In this document: positions 1-7,421 of the stretch, piece after piece
How the letters are laid out: each line of letters opens with the position of its first letter
Numbering within the stretch: position 1 is the stretch's first letter
Origin: CAYXDO01 sp964463485
Lineage (GTDB): Bacteria; Myxococcota; Kuafuiibacteriia; Kuafuiibacteriales; Kuafuiibacteriaceae
Assembly: GCA_964463485.1 (NCBI GenBank)
Contig: CAYXDO010000143.1
Coordinates: 1-30,205, forward strand
Length of the DNA: 30,205 nt
Reading direction: 5' to 3'
Program-made: the position numbers and the translations under genes
The notes under the pieces: model-generated
Seen by the model: only the letters and a program-made list of their open reading frames with translations
Databases searched by the model: none
What the model was told of the DNA's origin: nothing

Positions 1-42
1 TCCTTCGGAGCCATCGAAGACCGAGTTGATCCGGTAATTCTT

Positions 43-93
43 TAACGGGCCCTAACGGGCCCTAACGGGCCCTAAGACACGGAGGACACGGAG
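43..93. repeat. Two short tandem repeats
   Basis: The 10-base unit TAACGGGCCC occurs three times in perfect tandem (43-52, 53-62, 63-72), and the 9-base unit GACACGGAG occurs twice directly after it (76-84, 85-93). The first unit contains the palindrome GGGCCC. They lie downstream of the glycosyltransferase gene, in the roughly 200 bases at the left edge where I see no gene. Function unknown; slippage-prone intergenic DNA is the simplest reading. Confidence 0.8.
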
Positions 94-136
94 AATTGCT
101 CATCCCATCATCTCGCGCTCTGTGGGCTTCGGCTCC

Positions 137-164
137 GTGCCCGCTGTGGTTTCAGCGGGGGCAC
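137..164 (-). terminator. Hairpin after the carboxylase/glycosyltransferase operon
   Basis: GTGCCCGCTG (137-146) can pair with CAGCGGGGGCAC (153-164) around a 6-base loop with a small bulge. It lies about 35-60 bases past the stop of the last gene of the minus-strand operon. There is no clear U-tract after it, so it is only a candidate transcription end or 3'-stabilising stem. Confidence 0.4.
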
Positions 165-197
165 GAACACGAACACTTACGAACTCACTCCTGGATG

Positions 198-950
198 CTA
201 CTTCTTTCCGAATCGGAGCTTCAGGACGTTGGTCATCGCCTCGAGGAAGATCGCGGAGCTCATCTTCGAGCGCCCTTTTTTTCGATCGGGAAACACGATG
301 GGAAGCTCGACGACTCTGAATCCGGCGCGGAGGCACCGGTATTTGAGCTCGATTTGAAACCCATAGCCCGAGGTTTCGAACCCTTCGAGCCCGATCGACT
401 CGAGGACTCTTCGTCGAAAGCCGTTGAATCCGCCCGTCAAGTCTCGGACTTCCACGCCGAGCACGATCCGAGCGTAGAGACTGCCTCCCTGGGAGATGGC
501 GCGACGGAAGGGCCCCCAGTCGACGACGCCCCCACCTGGGACGCGCCGCGATCCGATCACCACATCCGCGTCGGCAAACGCTTCGAGCAGCCGCGGCAGG
601 TATCGAGGGTCGTGAGAGAAGTCCGCGTCCATCTCGAAGATGTACTCATAGCCCCGCTCGATCCCGAATCGGAACGCGTCGAGGTACGCGCGACCGAGGC
701 CCTCCTTGCCAGGCCGATGAAGGACGATGACCCGGGCGTCCTCCTTGGCGAGTCGGTCGGCGATCTCTCCCGTCCCGTCGGGGGAGTTGTCGTCGACGAC
801 GAGGATGTTGGCCCTTGGGACCTCGGCGAGGACAGCGCGGACGATGCCCTCGAGGTTCTCACGTTCGTCGTAGGTGGGTATGCAGATGAGTGCGCCCGCG
901 CCTTCGGTGACCGCGCGTTGGTTCGGGTCGTCGCTGAGCGCCGAGCTCAT
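198..950 (-). CDS. DPM1-like polyprenol-phosphate glycosyltransferase (GT2)
   Basis: A 250-residue family 2 glycosyltransferase of the dolichol/polyprenyl-phosphate mannosyltransferase type, predicted to move a sugar from a nucleotide donor to a polyprenyl phosphate at the inner face of the cytoplasmic membrane. Visible motifs are IPTYDERENL near residue 25, DDNSPDGT near 54, the donor/metal site DADFSHDP near 109, GSRRVPGG, LTGGFNGFRR and the C-terminal FPDRKKGRSKMS typical of DPM1 proteins. Length matches the single-domain, soluble DPM1 form without membrane helices. Its start overlaps the stop of the upstream GtrA-like gene by 4 bases (ATGA), so the two are translationally coupled. DPM1 plus GtrA is a common pair that makes and flips a lipid-linked sugar. 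The exact sugar cannot be read from sequence. Confidence 0.92.
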   Translation of the reverse strand: MSSALSDDPNQRAVTEGAGALICIPTYDERENLEGIVRAVLAEVPRANILVVDDNSPDGTGEIADRLAKEDARVIVLHRPGKEGLGRAYLDAFRFGIERGYEYIFEMDADFSHDPRYLPRLLEAFADADVVIGSRRVPGGGVVDWGPFRRAISQGGSLYARIVLGVEVRDLTGGFNGFRRRVLESIGLEGFETSGYGFQIELKYRCLRAGFRVVELPIVFPDRKKGRSKMSSAIFLEAMTNVLKLRFGKK

Positions 951-1507
951 GAGTGGTCTTCACGTTTGGTGGAGCGCCAAGTCCAGTGAAAGTTTGCGAA
1001 GAAGTTCCAGAAGGTGGCGACGCCGATGCCGGCCAACTGCGCCAGGTACTTGAGCCACCCGGTCTCCGGGGGGGAGTGAACGGGGTGAAACACATAACGC
1101 TCGAGCGCTCCGCCCTGGATCGATCCCAGCCACTCGGGCGCGTGCGGCGAGAGCGTTGCGAAGAGGAGGACGTTGCCGAACACGAAGACGGCCCACTGAA
1201 CGGACGCGCCTACGATGGCGACGAGGTGGAACTTCAGAGCGCGGGCGACGAGACCCTCTTCACCGGCGTGATCTCGGAAGGTCCAAAGATCGTTGATGGC
1301 GAAGTTCGAGAGTATCGAGAGCTCGATGGCGAGCGCGGAGGAGACGTTCTGATGAATTCCCAGCGCATCGGCAAACAACCCGAGGAAGGCCAAGTTGACC
1401 ACGACTCCGCTGAGTCCGACCGTGGCGAATTTCAAGAACCGCGAGGAGAACAAGGGCGCCACGGCTTTTGGGAGCCGCGACGACCGCCGGGAGGGTTCTG
1501 AGCTCAT
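947..1507 (-). CDS. GtrA-like membrane protein
   Basis: A 186-residue GtrA/DPMS-type small membrane protein. The first helix pair starts near residue 25 (FLKFATVGLSGVVVNLAFLG), followed by the characteristic SNFAINDLWTFRD near residue 70 and, near the C-terminus, a second copy of the same theme, FWNFFANFHWTW. Known relatives are thought to flip polyprenyl-phosphate sugars or to anchor the partner glycosyltransferase. A loop of about 40 residues between helices 3 and 4 (PEWLGSIQGG onward) is longer than in minimal GtrA proteins. The gene overlaps its neighbours on both sides by 4 bases, joining the carboxylase upstream with the glycosyltransferase downstream. Confidence 0.88.
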   Translation of the reverse strand: MSSEPSRRSSRLPKAVAPLFSSRFLKFATVGLSGVVVNLAFLGLFADALGIHQNVSSALAIELSILSNFAINDLWTFRDHAGEEGLVARALKFHLVAIVGASVQWAVFVFGNVLLFATLSPHAPEWLGSIQGGALERYVFHPVHSPPETGWLKYLAQLAGIGVATFWNFFANFHWTWRSTKREDHS

Positions 1508-3528
1508 GGATTCTCGTCGGTCAAAGTGACGAGGAGCGCGTCGGGCTCGACCTGGTCACCCACGGCAACCTCGACGGTCCGTACTCTTCCTGAACGCGTC
1601 GCGCGCACACTCTGCTCCATCTTCATGGCCTCGAGCACGACGAGCACCTGACCCTTTTCCACGGCTTGGCCCGCCGCCACGGCCACCCGCACGACGCGAC
1701 CCGGCATGGGGGCGACGTGATCGCCAGGGTTGTGCGTTCGCTCGGCGTGCGGGAACCGCGGCATGATCATGAGCTCGGCCTGTCCGAGCGCGGCGAGGTG
1801 TACGCTCGCCGCGCGGACTTCCGTGTCGTCGAGCTCGCCGTCGACACTCACGCGGGCGCGATAAGCGACGCCGTTGGGATCGATGAAGTGAACCCGTGAG
1901 ACTCCCTCGAGCCGTTCGAACGACAGCAAGCGAAGCTCACCTCGTGCCCCTCCTACCGAAACGACGAAGCGATCTTTCGCCGTGGCGCGGTAGGTCATCA
2001 CGAGATCGTGGGTCGTTCGATCGGGTGCGACGAAACCCAGAGTCAGCTCGACGTCGCGATATCGACTGTTGCGATAGCCGCTCGGGACGTCGAGCGGGCG
2101 GGAGGACCTCCGGAGCTCGTGACAGTGAAGCAACAACGCCATCGCTGCGCGCTCCGGGAGCTCGCTCGTCATGGGCTCCGTCGTCATGGGCTCCGAAACC
2201 GCCGGATGAGTATCGATGAAGTGAGTATCGATCCGTCCGTCGGCGAAGTCAGGCTCGGACAGGATCGCCATGAGGAGGGTTCGATTCGTCGTCACTCCGT
2301 GCACCGAGAGCTCGCGGAGCGTCCGGAGCATCTTCCTGATCGCCTCGGGCCGGTCGGGGGCGTAGGCCACGAGCTTGGCCAAGAGGGGGTCGTAATGAAT
2401 TCCGACCTCACTTCCCACGGTCACGCCGGCGTCGGATCGAACGCCCTCGGGCACGTGAAAATCGCGAATTCGGCCGGTCGAAGGAAGGAGAGTGCGCGGG
2501 TCTTCGGCGTACAACCGACACTCGATGGCGCTGCCCGAAGGTCGCTTCCCGCCAAAGGGCAGAGCCTTCCCTTCGGCGACTCGGATCTGTGCCTCGACGA
2601 GGTCGACACCGAGCACTGCTTCGGTCACCGGGTGCTCGACCTGGAGCCTCGTGTTGACCTCGAGGAAGTAGAACTCAGACCGCGGGCCGACGAGCATCTC
2701 GACGGTTCCCGCGTTCTCGTAGCCAATCGCCTTGCCGAGTCGCACCGCCGCGCTCGTCATGGCGTCGCGAAGAGCGTCATCGAGCGCGGTAGACGGGGAC
2801 TCTTCGATGATCTTCTGGTGGCGCCGCTGAATCGAACACTCGCGCTCGAAGAGGTGAGTTACGTTTCCGAGCTTGTCGCCGAAGATCTGGATCTCCACGT
2901 GTCGAGGGTGATCTAGATATCGCTCCAGGAGGAGTGTGTCGTCACCGAACGCCGCTTTGGCCACTCGCCTCGCGCTCTCGAGGGCGGCTTGAAGGTCGTC
3001 GAACCGGCGGACGACCAACATCCCTTTTCCGCCGCCTCCTGCGCTCGCCTTCACCAGTACGGGGAGCCCGATCCGGCGCGCTTCTTCGATCAGCCGTTCG
3101 TCATCCTGATCGTCGCCATCATAACCTGGTACGACGGGTACGCCGGCCAACACGGCTCGCTGTCGAGCTCGACGTTTGTCTCCCATTTCGCGCAGCACGC
3201 GAGCGGGCGGGCCCACGAAGGTCAGCCCCGCGTTGGTCACGGCGTCGGCAAAGATCGCATTCTCACTCAGGAAGCCATACCCAGGGTGGACGGCATCGGC
3301 GTGAGTGAGTCGAGCGGCCGAAAGGATCCGGTCGATGTCGAGATATGACGCAGAGGCCGGGGGCGGTCCGAGGCGAACGGCCTGATCCGCGGCTCTCACG
3401 AAGGGCTCGTTCTGGTCGGCATCGGAGAATACGGCGACGCTGTCGATTCCCAGATGCTTCGCCGTACGAATCACTCGGAGCGCGATCTCGCCGCGGTTGG
3501 CGACGAGGAGTCTTTGGATGGGTGCCAT
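1504..3528 (-). CDS. Acyl-CoA carboxylase, biotin carboxylase/biotin carrier (alpha) subunit
   Basis: A 674-residue alpha subunit of the methylcrotonyl-/geranyl-/propionyl-CoA carboxylase group. It carboxylates biotin with bicarbonate and ATP, then carries the CO2 to the carboxyltransferase subunit. N-terminal biotin carboxylase domain: LLVANRGEIALRVIRTAKHL at the start, HPGYGFLSEN near 80, the ATP-grasp loop ASAGGGGKGM near 165, FERECSIQRRHQKIIEESPS near 230 and EVNTRLQVEHPVTE near 290. The biotin carrier domain is at the C-terminus with VLEAMKMEQ, biotinylated lysine about K636. The middle region (about 450-600) is the less conserved BT/linker part. It lies 2 bases after the beta-subunit gene. 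The length and the partner favour a methylcrotonyl-CoA-type enzyme (leucine breakdown), but the substrate is not certain. Confidence 0.93.
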   Translation of the reverse strand: MAPIQRLLVANRGEIALRVIRTAKHLGIDSVAVFSDADQNEPFVRAADQAVRLGPPPASASYLDIDRILSAARLTHADAVHPGYGFLSENAIFADAVTNAGLTFVGPPARVLREMGDKRRARQRAVLAGVPVVPGYDGDDQDDERLIEEARRIGLPVLVKASAGGGGKGMLVVRRFDDLQAALESARRVAKAAFGDDTLLLERYLDHPRHVEIQIFGDKLGNVTHLFERECSIQRRHQKIIEESPSTALDDALRDAMTSAAVRLGKAIGYENAGTVEMLVGPRSEFYFLEVNTRLQVEHPVTEAVLGVDLVEAQIRVAEGKALPFGGKRPSGSAIECRLYAEDPRTLLPSTGRIRDFHVPEGVRSDAGVTVGSEVGIHYDPLLAKLVAYAPDRPEAIRKMLRTLRELSVHGVTTNRTLLMAILSEPDFADGRIDTHFIDTHPAVSEPMTTEPMTSELPERAAMALLLHCHELRRSSRPLDVPSGYRNSRYRDVELTLGFVAPDRTTHDLVMTYRATAKDRFVVSVGGARGELRLLSFERLEGVSRVHFIDPNGVAYRARVSVDGELDDTEVRAASVHLAALGQAELMIMPRFPHAERTHNPGDHVAPMPGRVVRVAVAAGQAVEKGQVLVVLEAMKMEQSVRATRSGRVRTVEVAVGDQVEPDALLVTLTDENP

Positions 3529-3530
3529 AC

Positions 3531-5165
3531 TCAGTGCCTGAAGACGCCAAAGGACATCGTCCCCGAGAATGGGGCCGAGTATGCGGCGGAGAGCGACAGC
3601 GCGACCACCGTGCGAGTATCTCGCGGGTCGATGATCCCATCGTCCCAGAGTCGGGCCGTGGCGAACAGCGCGGACGATTCCTGCTCGATCTGGAGCTCCA
3701 CCATTTGCTTCATCATTCCGAGGTGCTCCTCGTCGACTGACTCTCCCTTTTTCTCCGCGGCCTCTCGTTTGATGATGTCGAGGACGCCGGCGAGCTGCTT
3801 TCCGCCCATGACGGCGATCCGGTGACTCGGCCAGGAGAAGAGAAATCGTGGCTCGTAGGCGCGTCCGGCCATCGCGTAGTTGCCGGCCCCGTAGCTCGCG
3901 CCGATCATGATCGTGATGGCGGGGACCGTGCTGTTGGACACCGCGTTGATGAGCTTGGCGCCGTGTTTGATGATCCCCTCCTCCTCGTATTTACGGCCGA
4001 CCATGAAGCCGGTGATGTTTTGGAGAAACAAGAGTGGGATGTCGGACTGATTGCAGAGCTCGATGAATTGGGCGCCCTTGTTGGAGGCTTCGGAGAACAG
4101 GACGCCGTCGTTGGCGAGGATACCCACAGGGAACCCGTGGACGTGGGCCCATCCGCAGATGAGGGTGGGGCCGTAGCTCGGTTTGAACTCGGAGAATCGC
4201 GAACCGTCGACGATTCTTCCGATCACCTCGCGGATCTCGAGTGGAACTCTCAAATCGACCGGGGCGAGGGCGAGGAGGTGTTCGGGGTCGAGGATGGGTT
4301 CGTCGACGGCTCGCGGGCGCGGAGCCGATCCCTTTTTCCAGTCGAGGTGGGCGACGAGCTCGCGGGCGAGGCGGATGGCTTGCCGTTCGTTCGGGGCGAG
4401 AAAATCAGACACTCCGGAGCGTCGGCTGTGCATCTCGGCGCCGCCGAGTGTTTCGTGATCGGTGACTTCGCCGGTGGCCATTTTCACGAGGGGTGGTCCG
4501 GCGAGGTACACCTGGGCTTGTCGTTCGACCATGACGACGTAGTCGCTCATGCCCGGGACGTAGGCGCCGCCTGCTGTCGACGAGCCGAAGACGACGCAGA
4601 TGGTCGGGATTTTTTCGGCGGACCTTCGAGTGAGGCTGCGAAACCCAGCGCCTCCGGGCACGAAGATCTTACTTTGGTTGGGAAGGTCCGCTCCGGCCGA
4701 CTCGATCAGGCTGATCGATGGCAGACGATTCTGATGCGCGACCTCGGCGAGCCTCAGCGTCTTTTTGACGCCGAGCTCGGTGACCGCGCCCCCTTTGACC
4801 GTCGCGTCGCTCGCGCTCACGAGGCACTCGACGCCGGACACGAGCCCTACGCCTCCGATGACGGCTGCGCCGGTCGAGTGACCTTGAACGTCATGGCCGG
4901 CGAGCGGGCATAGCTCGAGGAACCAGGAGTCGCGATCGAGGATGAGCTCGATGCGTTCGCGGGGAAGGAGCTTTCCGGCCTCCTCGTGGCGTGCGGTGTA
5001 TTTGGGCCCGCCGCCTTTTCGGCTCTCGAGGAGTGCCGCGTCGAGCGCTTCGATCGCACGAAGGTTGGCCTCGTAGGCTCGCTTGAACTCATCTGACGCG
5101 GGGTCGACTCGTGTCCCGAGCACTGGGTAGCGCATCGAAGGGGCGGTTTGTGCCACGGGCTTCAC
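3531..5165 (-). CDS. Acyl-CoA carboxylase, carboxyltransferase (beta) subunit
   Basis: A 544-residue carboxyltransferase, full length for methylcrotonyl-CoA carboxylase beta subunits. It transfers CO2 from carboxybiotin to the acyl-CoA. Visible features include PKYTARHEEAGKLLPRERIE near residue 55, the N-terminal crotonase-like half with FGSSTAGGAYVPGMSDY and GGAEMHSRRSGVSDF, and the C-terminal half with LFLQNITGFMVGRKYEEEGI, MIGASYGAGNYAMAGRAYEP and RFLFSWPSHRIAVMGG. The FMVGRKYE(E/A)EGI and HSR(R/-)SGVSDF signatures are those of methylcrotonyl/geranyl carboxylases rather than of propionyl-CoA carboxylase beta chains. It is the first gene of the minus-strand operon that continues through the alpha subunit, the GtrA-like gene and the glycosyltransferase. 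Confidence 0.93.
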   Translation of the reverse strand: MKPVAQTAPSMRYPVLGTRVDPASDEFKRAYEANLRAIEALDAALLESRKGGGPKYTARHEEAGKLLPRERIELILDRDSWFLELCPLAGHDVQGHSTGAAVIGGVGLVSGVECLVSASDATVKGGAVTELGVKKTLRLAEVAHQNRLPSISLIESAGADLPNQSKIFVPGGAGFRSLTRRSAEKIPTICVVFGSSTAGGAYVPGMSDYVVMVERQAQVYLAGPPLVKMATGEVTDHETLGGAEMHSRRSGVSDFLAPNERQAIRLARELVAHLDWKKGSAPRPRAVDEPILDPEHLLALAPVDLRVPLEIREVIGRIVDGSRFSEFKPSYGPTLICGWAHVHGFPVGILANDGVLFSEASNKGAQFIELCNQSDIPLLFLQNITGFMVGRKYEEEGIIKHGAKLINAVSNSTVPAITIMIGASYGAGNYAMAGRAYEPRFLFSWPSHRIAVMGGKQLAGVLDIIKREAAEKKGESVDEEHLGMMKQMVELQIEQESSALFATARLWDDGIIDPRDTRTVVALSLSAAYSAPFSGTMSFGVFRH

Positions 5166-5275
5166 GAGAAGGCTAGCGAGCTGATCTGCTTCTCAAAGTC
5201 GTACGTGCCGGGAAGAAGCGGGACCCAGCCGAATCTGCCTTCCAATCCCCGTGCGACGGCGTTACGGTCCACGGC
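5166..5275. promoter_or_regulatory. Divergent intergenic region, carboxylase operon / lipoprotein
   Basis: These 110 bases separate the first gene of the minus-strand carboxylase operon from the plus-strand lipoprotein, so promoters for both must lie here or close by. An inverted repeat GAGAAG (5166-5171) / CTTCTC (5189-5194) sits at the carboxylase start and could be an operator or leader stem. I see no convincing -35/-10 pair. Confidence 0.4.
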
Positions 5276-5701
5276 ATGCGAATGCTCATTGGGGGTCTCT
5301 TGCTCGCTCCGACGTTGTTGCTTGGTGGATGCAAGGGTGGTCGAAAAACAGGTGTGAACGTGCCCATGTATCCGGGCGCCATGTTCACCAAGACGGGAAG
5401 CAAGCCGATCGGCGACTGCAGCTCCGTGTTCTTCCAGTTCTACTCGACGAATCAGGACGGTCGCATCGTCGGCAAGTGGTATACGGAGCAGCTCGAGAAG
5501 GATCCGGACAAGTGGGTCATGCCGGGCGCGCTGCCTACGCCTGAGGACGGCATGGCCATCTTTCGCACTGAGAACATGACACCGGGGATCGATCCGAGGC
5601 CGGTCGACTGCAAAAAGCCAGGTCGAACGGTCGTCGTTTCCTCGAACAAGGGGGGCGGCGAGCTCTGGCTGTTCGAGAACGTTCCGACGGTGAAGAAGTG
5701 A
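5276..5701 (+). CDS. Small lipoprotein, function unknown
   Basis: A 141-residue protein with a lipoprotein signal: a short basic start, a hydrophobic stretch (LIGGLLLAPTLLL) and a lipobox ending LGGC with the acylated cysteine at about residue 19. The mature part is about 120 residues with two further cysteines (near 49 and 112) that could form a disulfide. Segments such as VPMYPGAMFTKTG and SVFFQFYSTNQDGRIVGKWYTEQLEKDP resemble the small periplasmic alpha/beta domains in which a residue block follows 'YPGA', but I cannot name a family with confidence. Its stop abuts the stop of the convergent membrane-protein gene with no spacer. Confidence 0.8.
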   Translation: MRMLIGGLLLAPTLLLGGCKGGRKTGVNVPMYPGAMFTKTGSKPIGDCSSVFFQFYSTNQDGRIVGKWYTEQLEKDPDKWVMPGALPTPEDGMAIFRTENMTPGIDPRPVDCKKPGRTVVVSSNKGGGELWLFENVPTVKK

Positions 5702-7315
5702 TCAGCGCGTGCGTTCGATGAACGCACGTCCGCGCTGAGTGTCGGTGCGAACCCAGATTTCCGAAATCTGGTCGTGATACACGAGCGTGAACCGTTCCGG
5801 TGTGTAGCCCGGCGGAAACGCGGGATGCCACGCGACGACTACGTCTACGTTGGGTGATCGTCCATACACGGCCTCGAACGTGGGCCCGTTGGTGGGCGTC
5901 GAAAAATTCTCGTGAGGGCTCGAAGTCGCCCAATGATCTTGCATGGCTTCCTTCGAGAAGGTGCCTCGACCGTCGCTCGACACCGTCGCTTTGGGCCACA
6001 ATCGGTAGAGCAGATAGCCGCCCCACTTGGGCTGCACGAAAATCCCGCCCTCGAATCGTTTGAGCACCAAAAAGTCGCTGGCCGCCTCTGGAAACTTGCC
6101 CTCGAGGATGGGTCGCTCGCCAAAAGCCGTTCGAACGGCGCGGCCGAAGGAGCCTCCGTAGAGAAACATGATCCGCGAGTGGTAGCCGACCGCGACGAGC
6201 GCCGCTGCGCTGATCGCGAGGATCGGATTTTTCACGCGATCGGCGATTGGAAGCCTGGCTTTCAGCGCGGGCACCGTGAACACCACTGCGTACACGGCGA
6301 ACTCGACGAAGCGGAGCGCGCGGTGGGACAGCACCAACATCGCGAGGGCGAGCCCGATGCGATGCAGCCCAAGGGGCTCTAGGGTGCGCGCGAAGCCATG
6401 TCGTCCTTCTTCGAAGAGCGCGCGAATCGGCCCGGCGACGATCCACGCGACTGGGACGATCCATGCCGATGGGAACAGCCCGCAAAAGTAGTGTCCGGGG
6501 ATCGTACCCACGCTCAAGTAGTGCCAAGTGGGTCGCCACTCCGGGATGAACACGTCGACCTCGCCGAGCAGCGTCACGATGTGGATCGAGGACCGCACGA
6601 AGTTCGGGGCGAGCACCGCGGCGATCGTGATGCTGAAAAGGAACAGGCCGGCGCGAGCGAGGTTGCGATTTTGTTCACTCGATCCGGCCCAACGTTCGAT
6701 GAGGGCCGCAGCGGGCAGGCACGTGGAGGAGATCAAGAAGACGAGCGCGCCGCCCGAGTGCAGATTTGCCCAAAGGAACACGACGGCTGCGGTGACCGCG
6801 ATCCGGGTGCGATCGAGCTTCTGCGGCCCGTCGAAGAGCCATGGAAAGAGCAACGTCCAGAAGAGGAGATTGAAGACGTGAGCCCGCTCTCGAAATCGGT
6901 CGGCATAGAGCACCACGTAGAGCGCCACCAAAACGAACGACGTGATGGCGGAGAAGCGGAGTCGAAAGCGGAGGCTCGCCCAGAACACGACGAACGCGAT
7001 CCACTGGACGGCGGTGTGTGTATAGCGAACGAGGCCCAGGCCGCCGAGCCTTTCGAGCTGGAAGACGAGCAGACCGTAGAGCCACTCGAGGGTGGCCCAT
7101 TCGCGCTCGGGTTCGATCGACGAGAGAATGTCCGTCGTAGGGATCGCGCGTGTCTCGGTGATGATTCGGCCGGTGACGATCTGCCAGAATACGTCGATAT
7201 CCCAGATCGGGCGCGCCGCGTAGATAGCGACGAGGCCGAAAAACAGAGCGAGCGCCACGAGCTCGATCGTTCGGCGGACCGCATTCGGCATCGAGGGGGC
7301 GCTCGACGCTGGCAT
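5702..7315 (-). CDS. Polytopic membrane protein, GT-C-like
   Basis: A 537-residue integral membrane protein with about ten hydrophobic segments in the first 380 residues and a hydrophilic C-terminal domain of about 150 residues. Just after the first helix is DIDVFWQIVTGRIITETRAI followed by PTTDILS, the pattern (acidic pair, W, TG, then a P..D..S motif) seen in many uncharacterised GT-C-fold membrane proteins that resemble mannosyltransferases and oligosaccharyl transferases. This suggests use of a lipid-linked sugar, but donor and acceptor are unknown. It is convergent with the small lipoprotein and divergent from the large acidic protein. An alternative start is at Met9. Confidence 0.75.
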   Translation of the reverse strand: MPASSAPSMPNAVRRTIELVALALFFGLVAIYAARPIWDIDVFWQIVTGRIITETRAIPTTDILSSIEPEREWATLEWLYGLLVFQLERLGGLGLVRYTHTAVQWIAFVVFWASLRFRLRFSAITSFVLVALYVVLYADRFRERAHVFNLLFWTLLFPWLFDGPQKLDRTRIAVTAAVVFLWANLHSGGALVFLISSTCLPAAALIERWAGSSEQNRNLARAGLFLFSITIAAVLAPNFVRSSIHIVTLLGEVDVFIPEWRPTWHYLSVGTIPGHYFCGLFPSAWIVPVAWIVAGPIRALFEEGRHGFARTLEPLGLHRIGLALAMLVLSHRALRFVEFAVYAVVFTVPALKARLPIADRVKNPILAISAAALVAVGYHSRIMFLYGGSFGRAVRTAFGERPILEGKFPEAASDFLVLKRFEGGIFVQPKWGGYLLYRLWPKATVSSDGRGTFSKEAMQDHWATSSPHENFSTPTNGPTFEAVYGRSPNVDVVVAWHPAFPPGYTPERFTLVYHDQISEIWVRTDTQRGRAFIERTR

Positions 7316-7421
7316 CGCCCGGGCCTTGGGTCAACGCAGCGACTTGACCCGCGGGCCGGGTGAGGGGACGATGCGCGTCACGTTCGGGCGCGGTTTCCCG
7401 CCGGCTCGAACGACAAAAGTC
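7316..7421. promoter_or_regulatory. Divergent intergenic region
   Basis: About 106 bases separate the membrane-protein gene (minus strand) from the DUF4388/TPR gene (plus strand). The plus-strand frame is open through part of this stretch (from 7326), but the downstream protein's family-like start and ATG lie at 7422. I see no clear promoter consensus. Confidence 0.3.
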
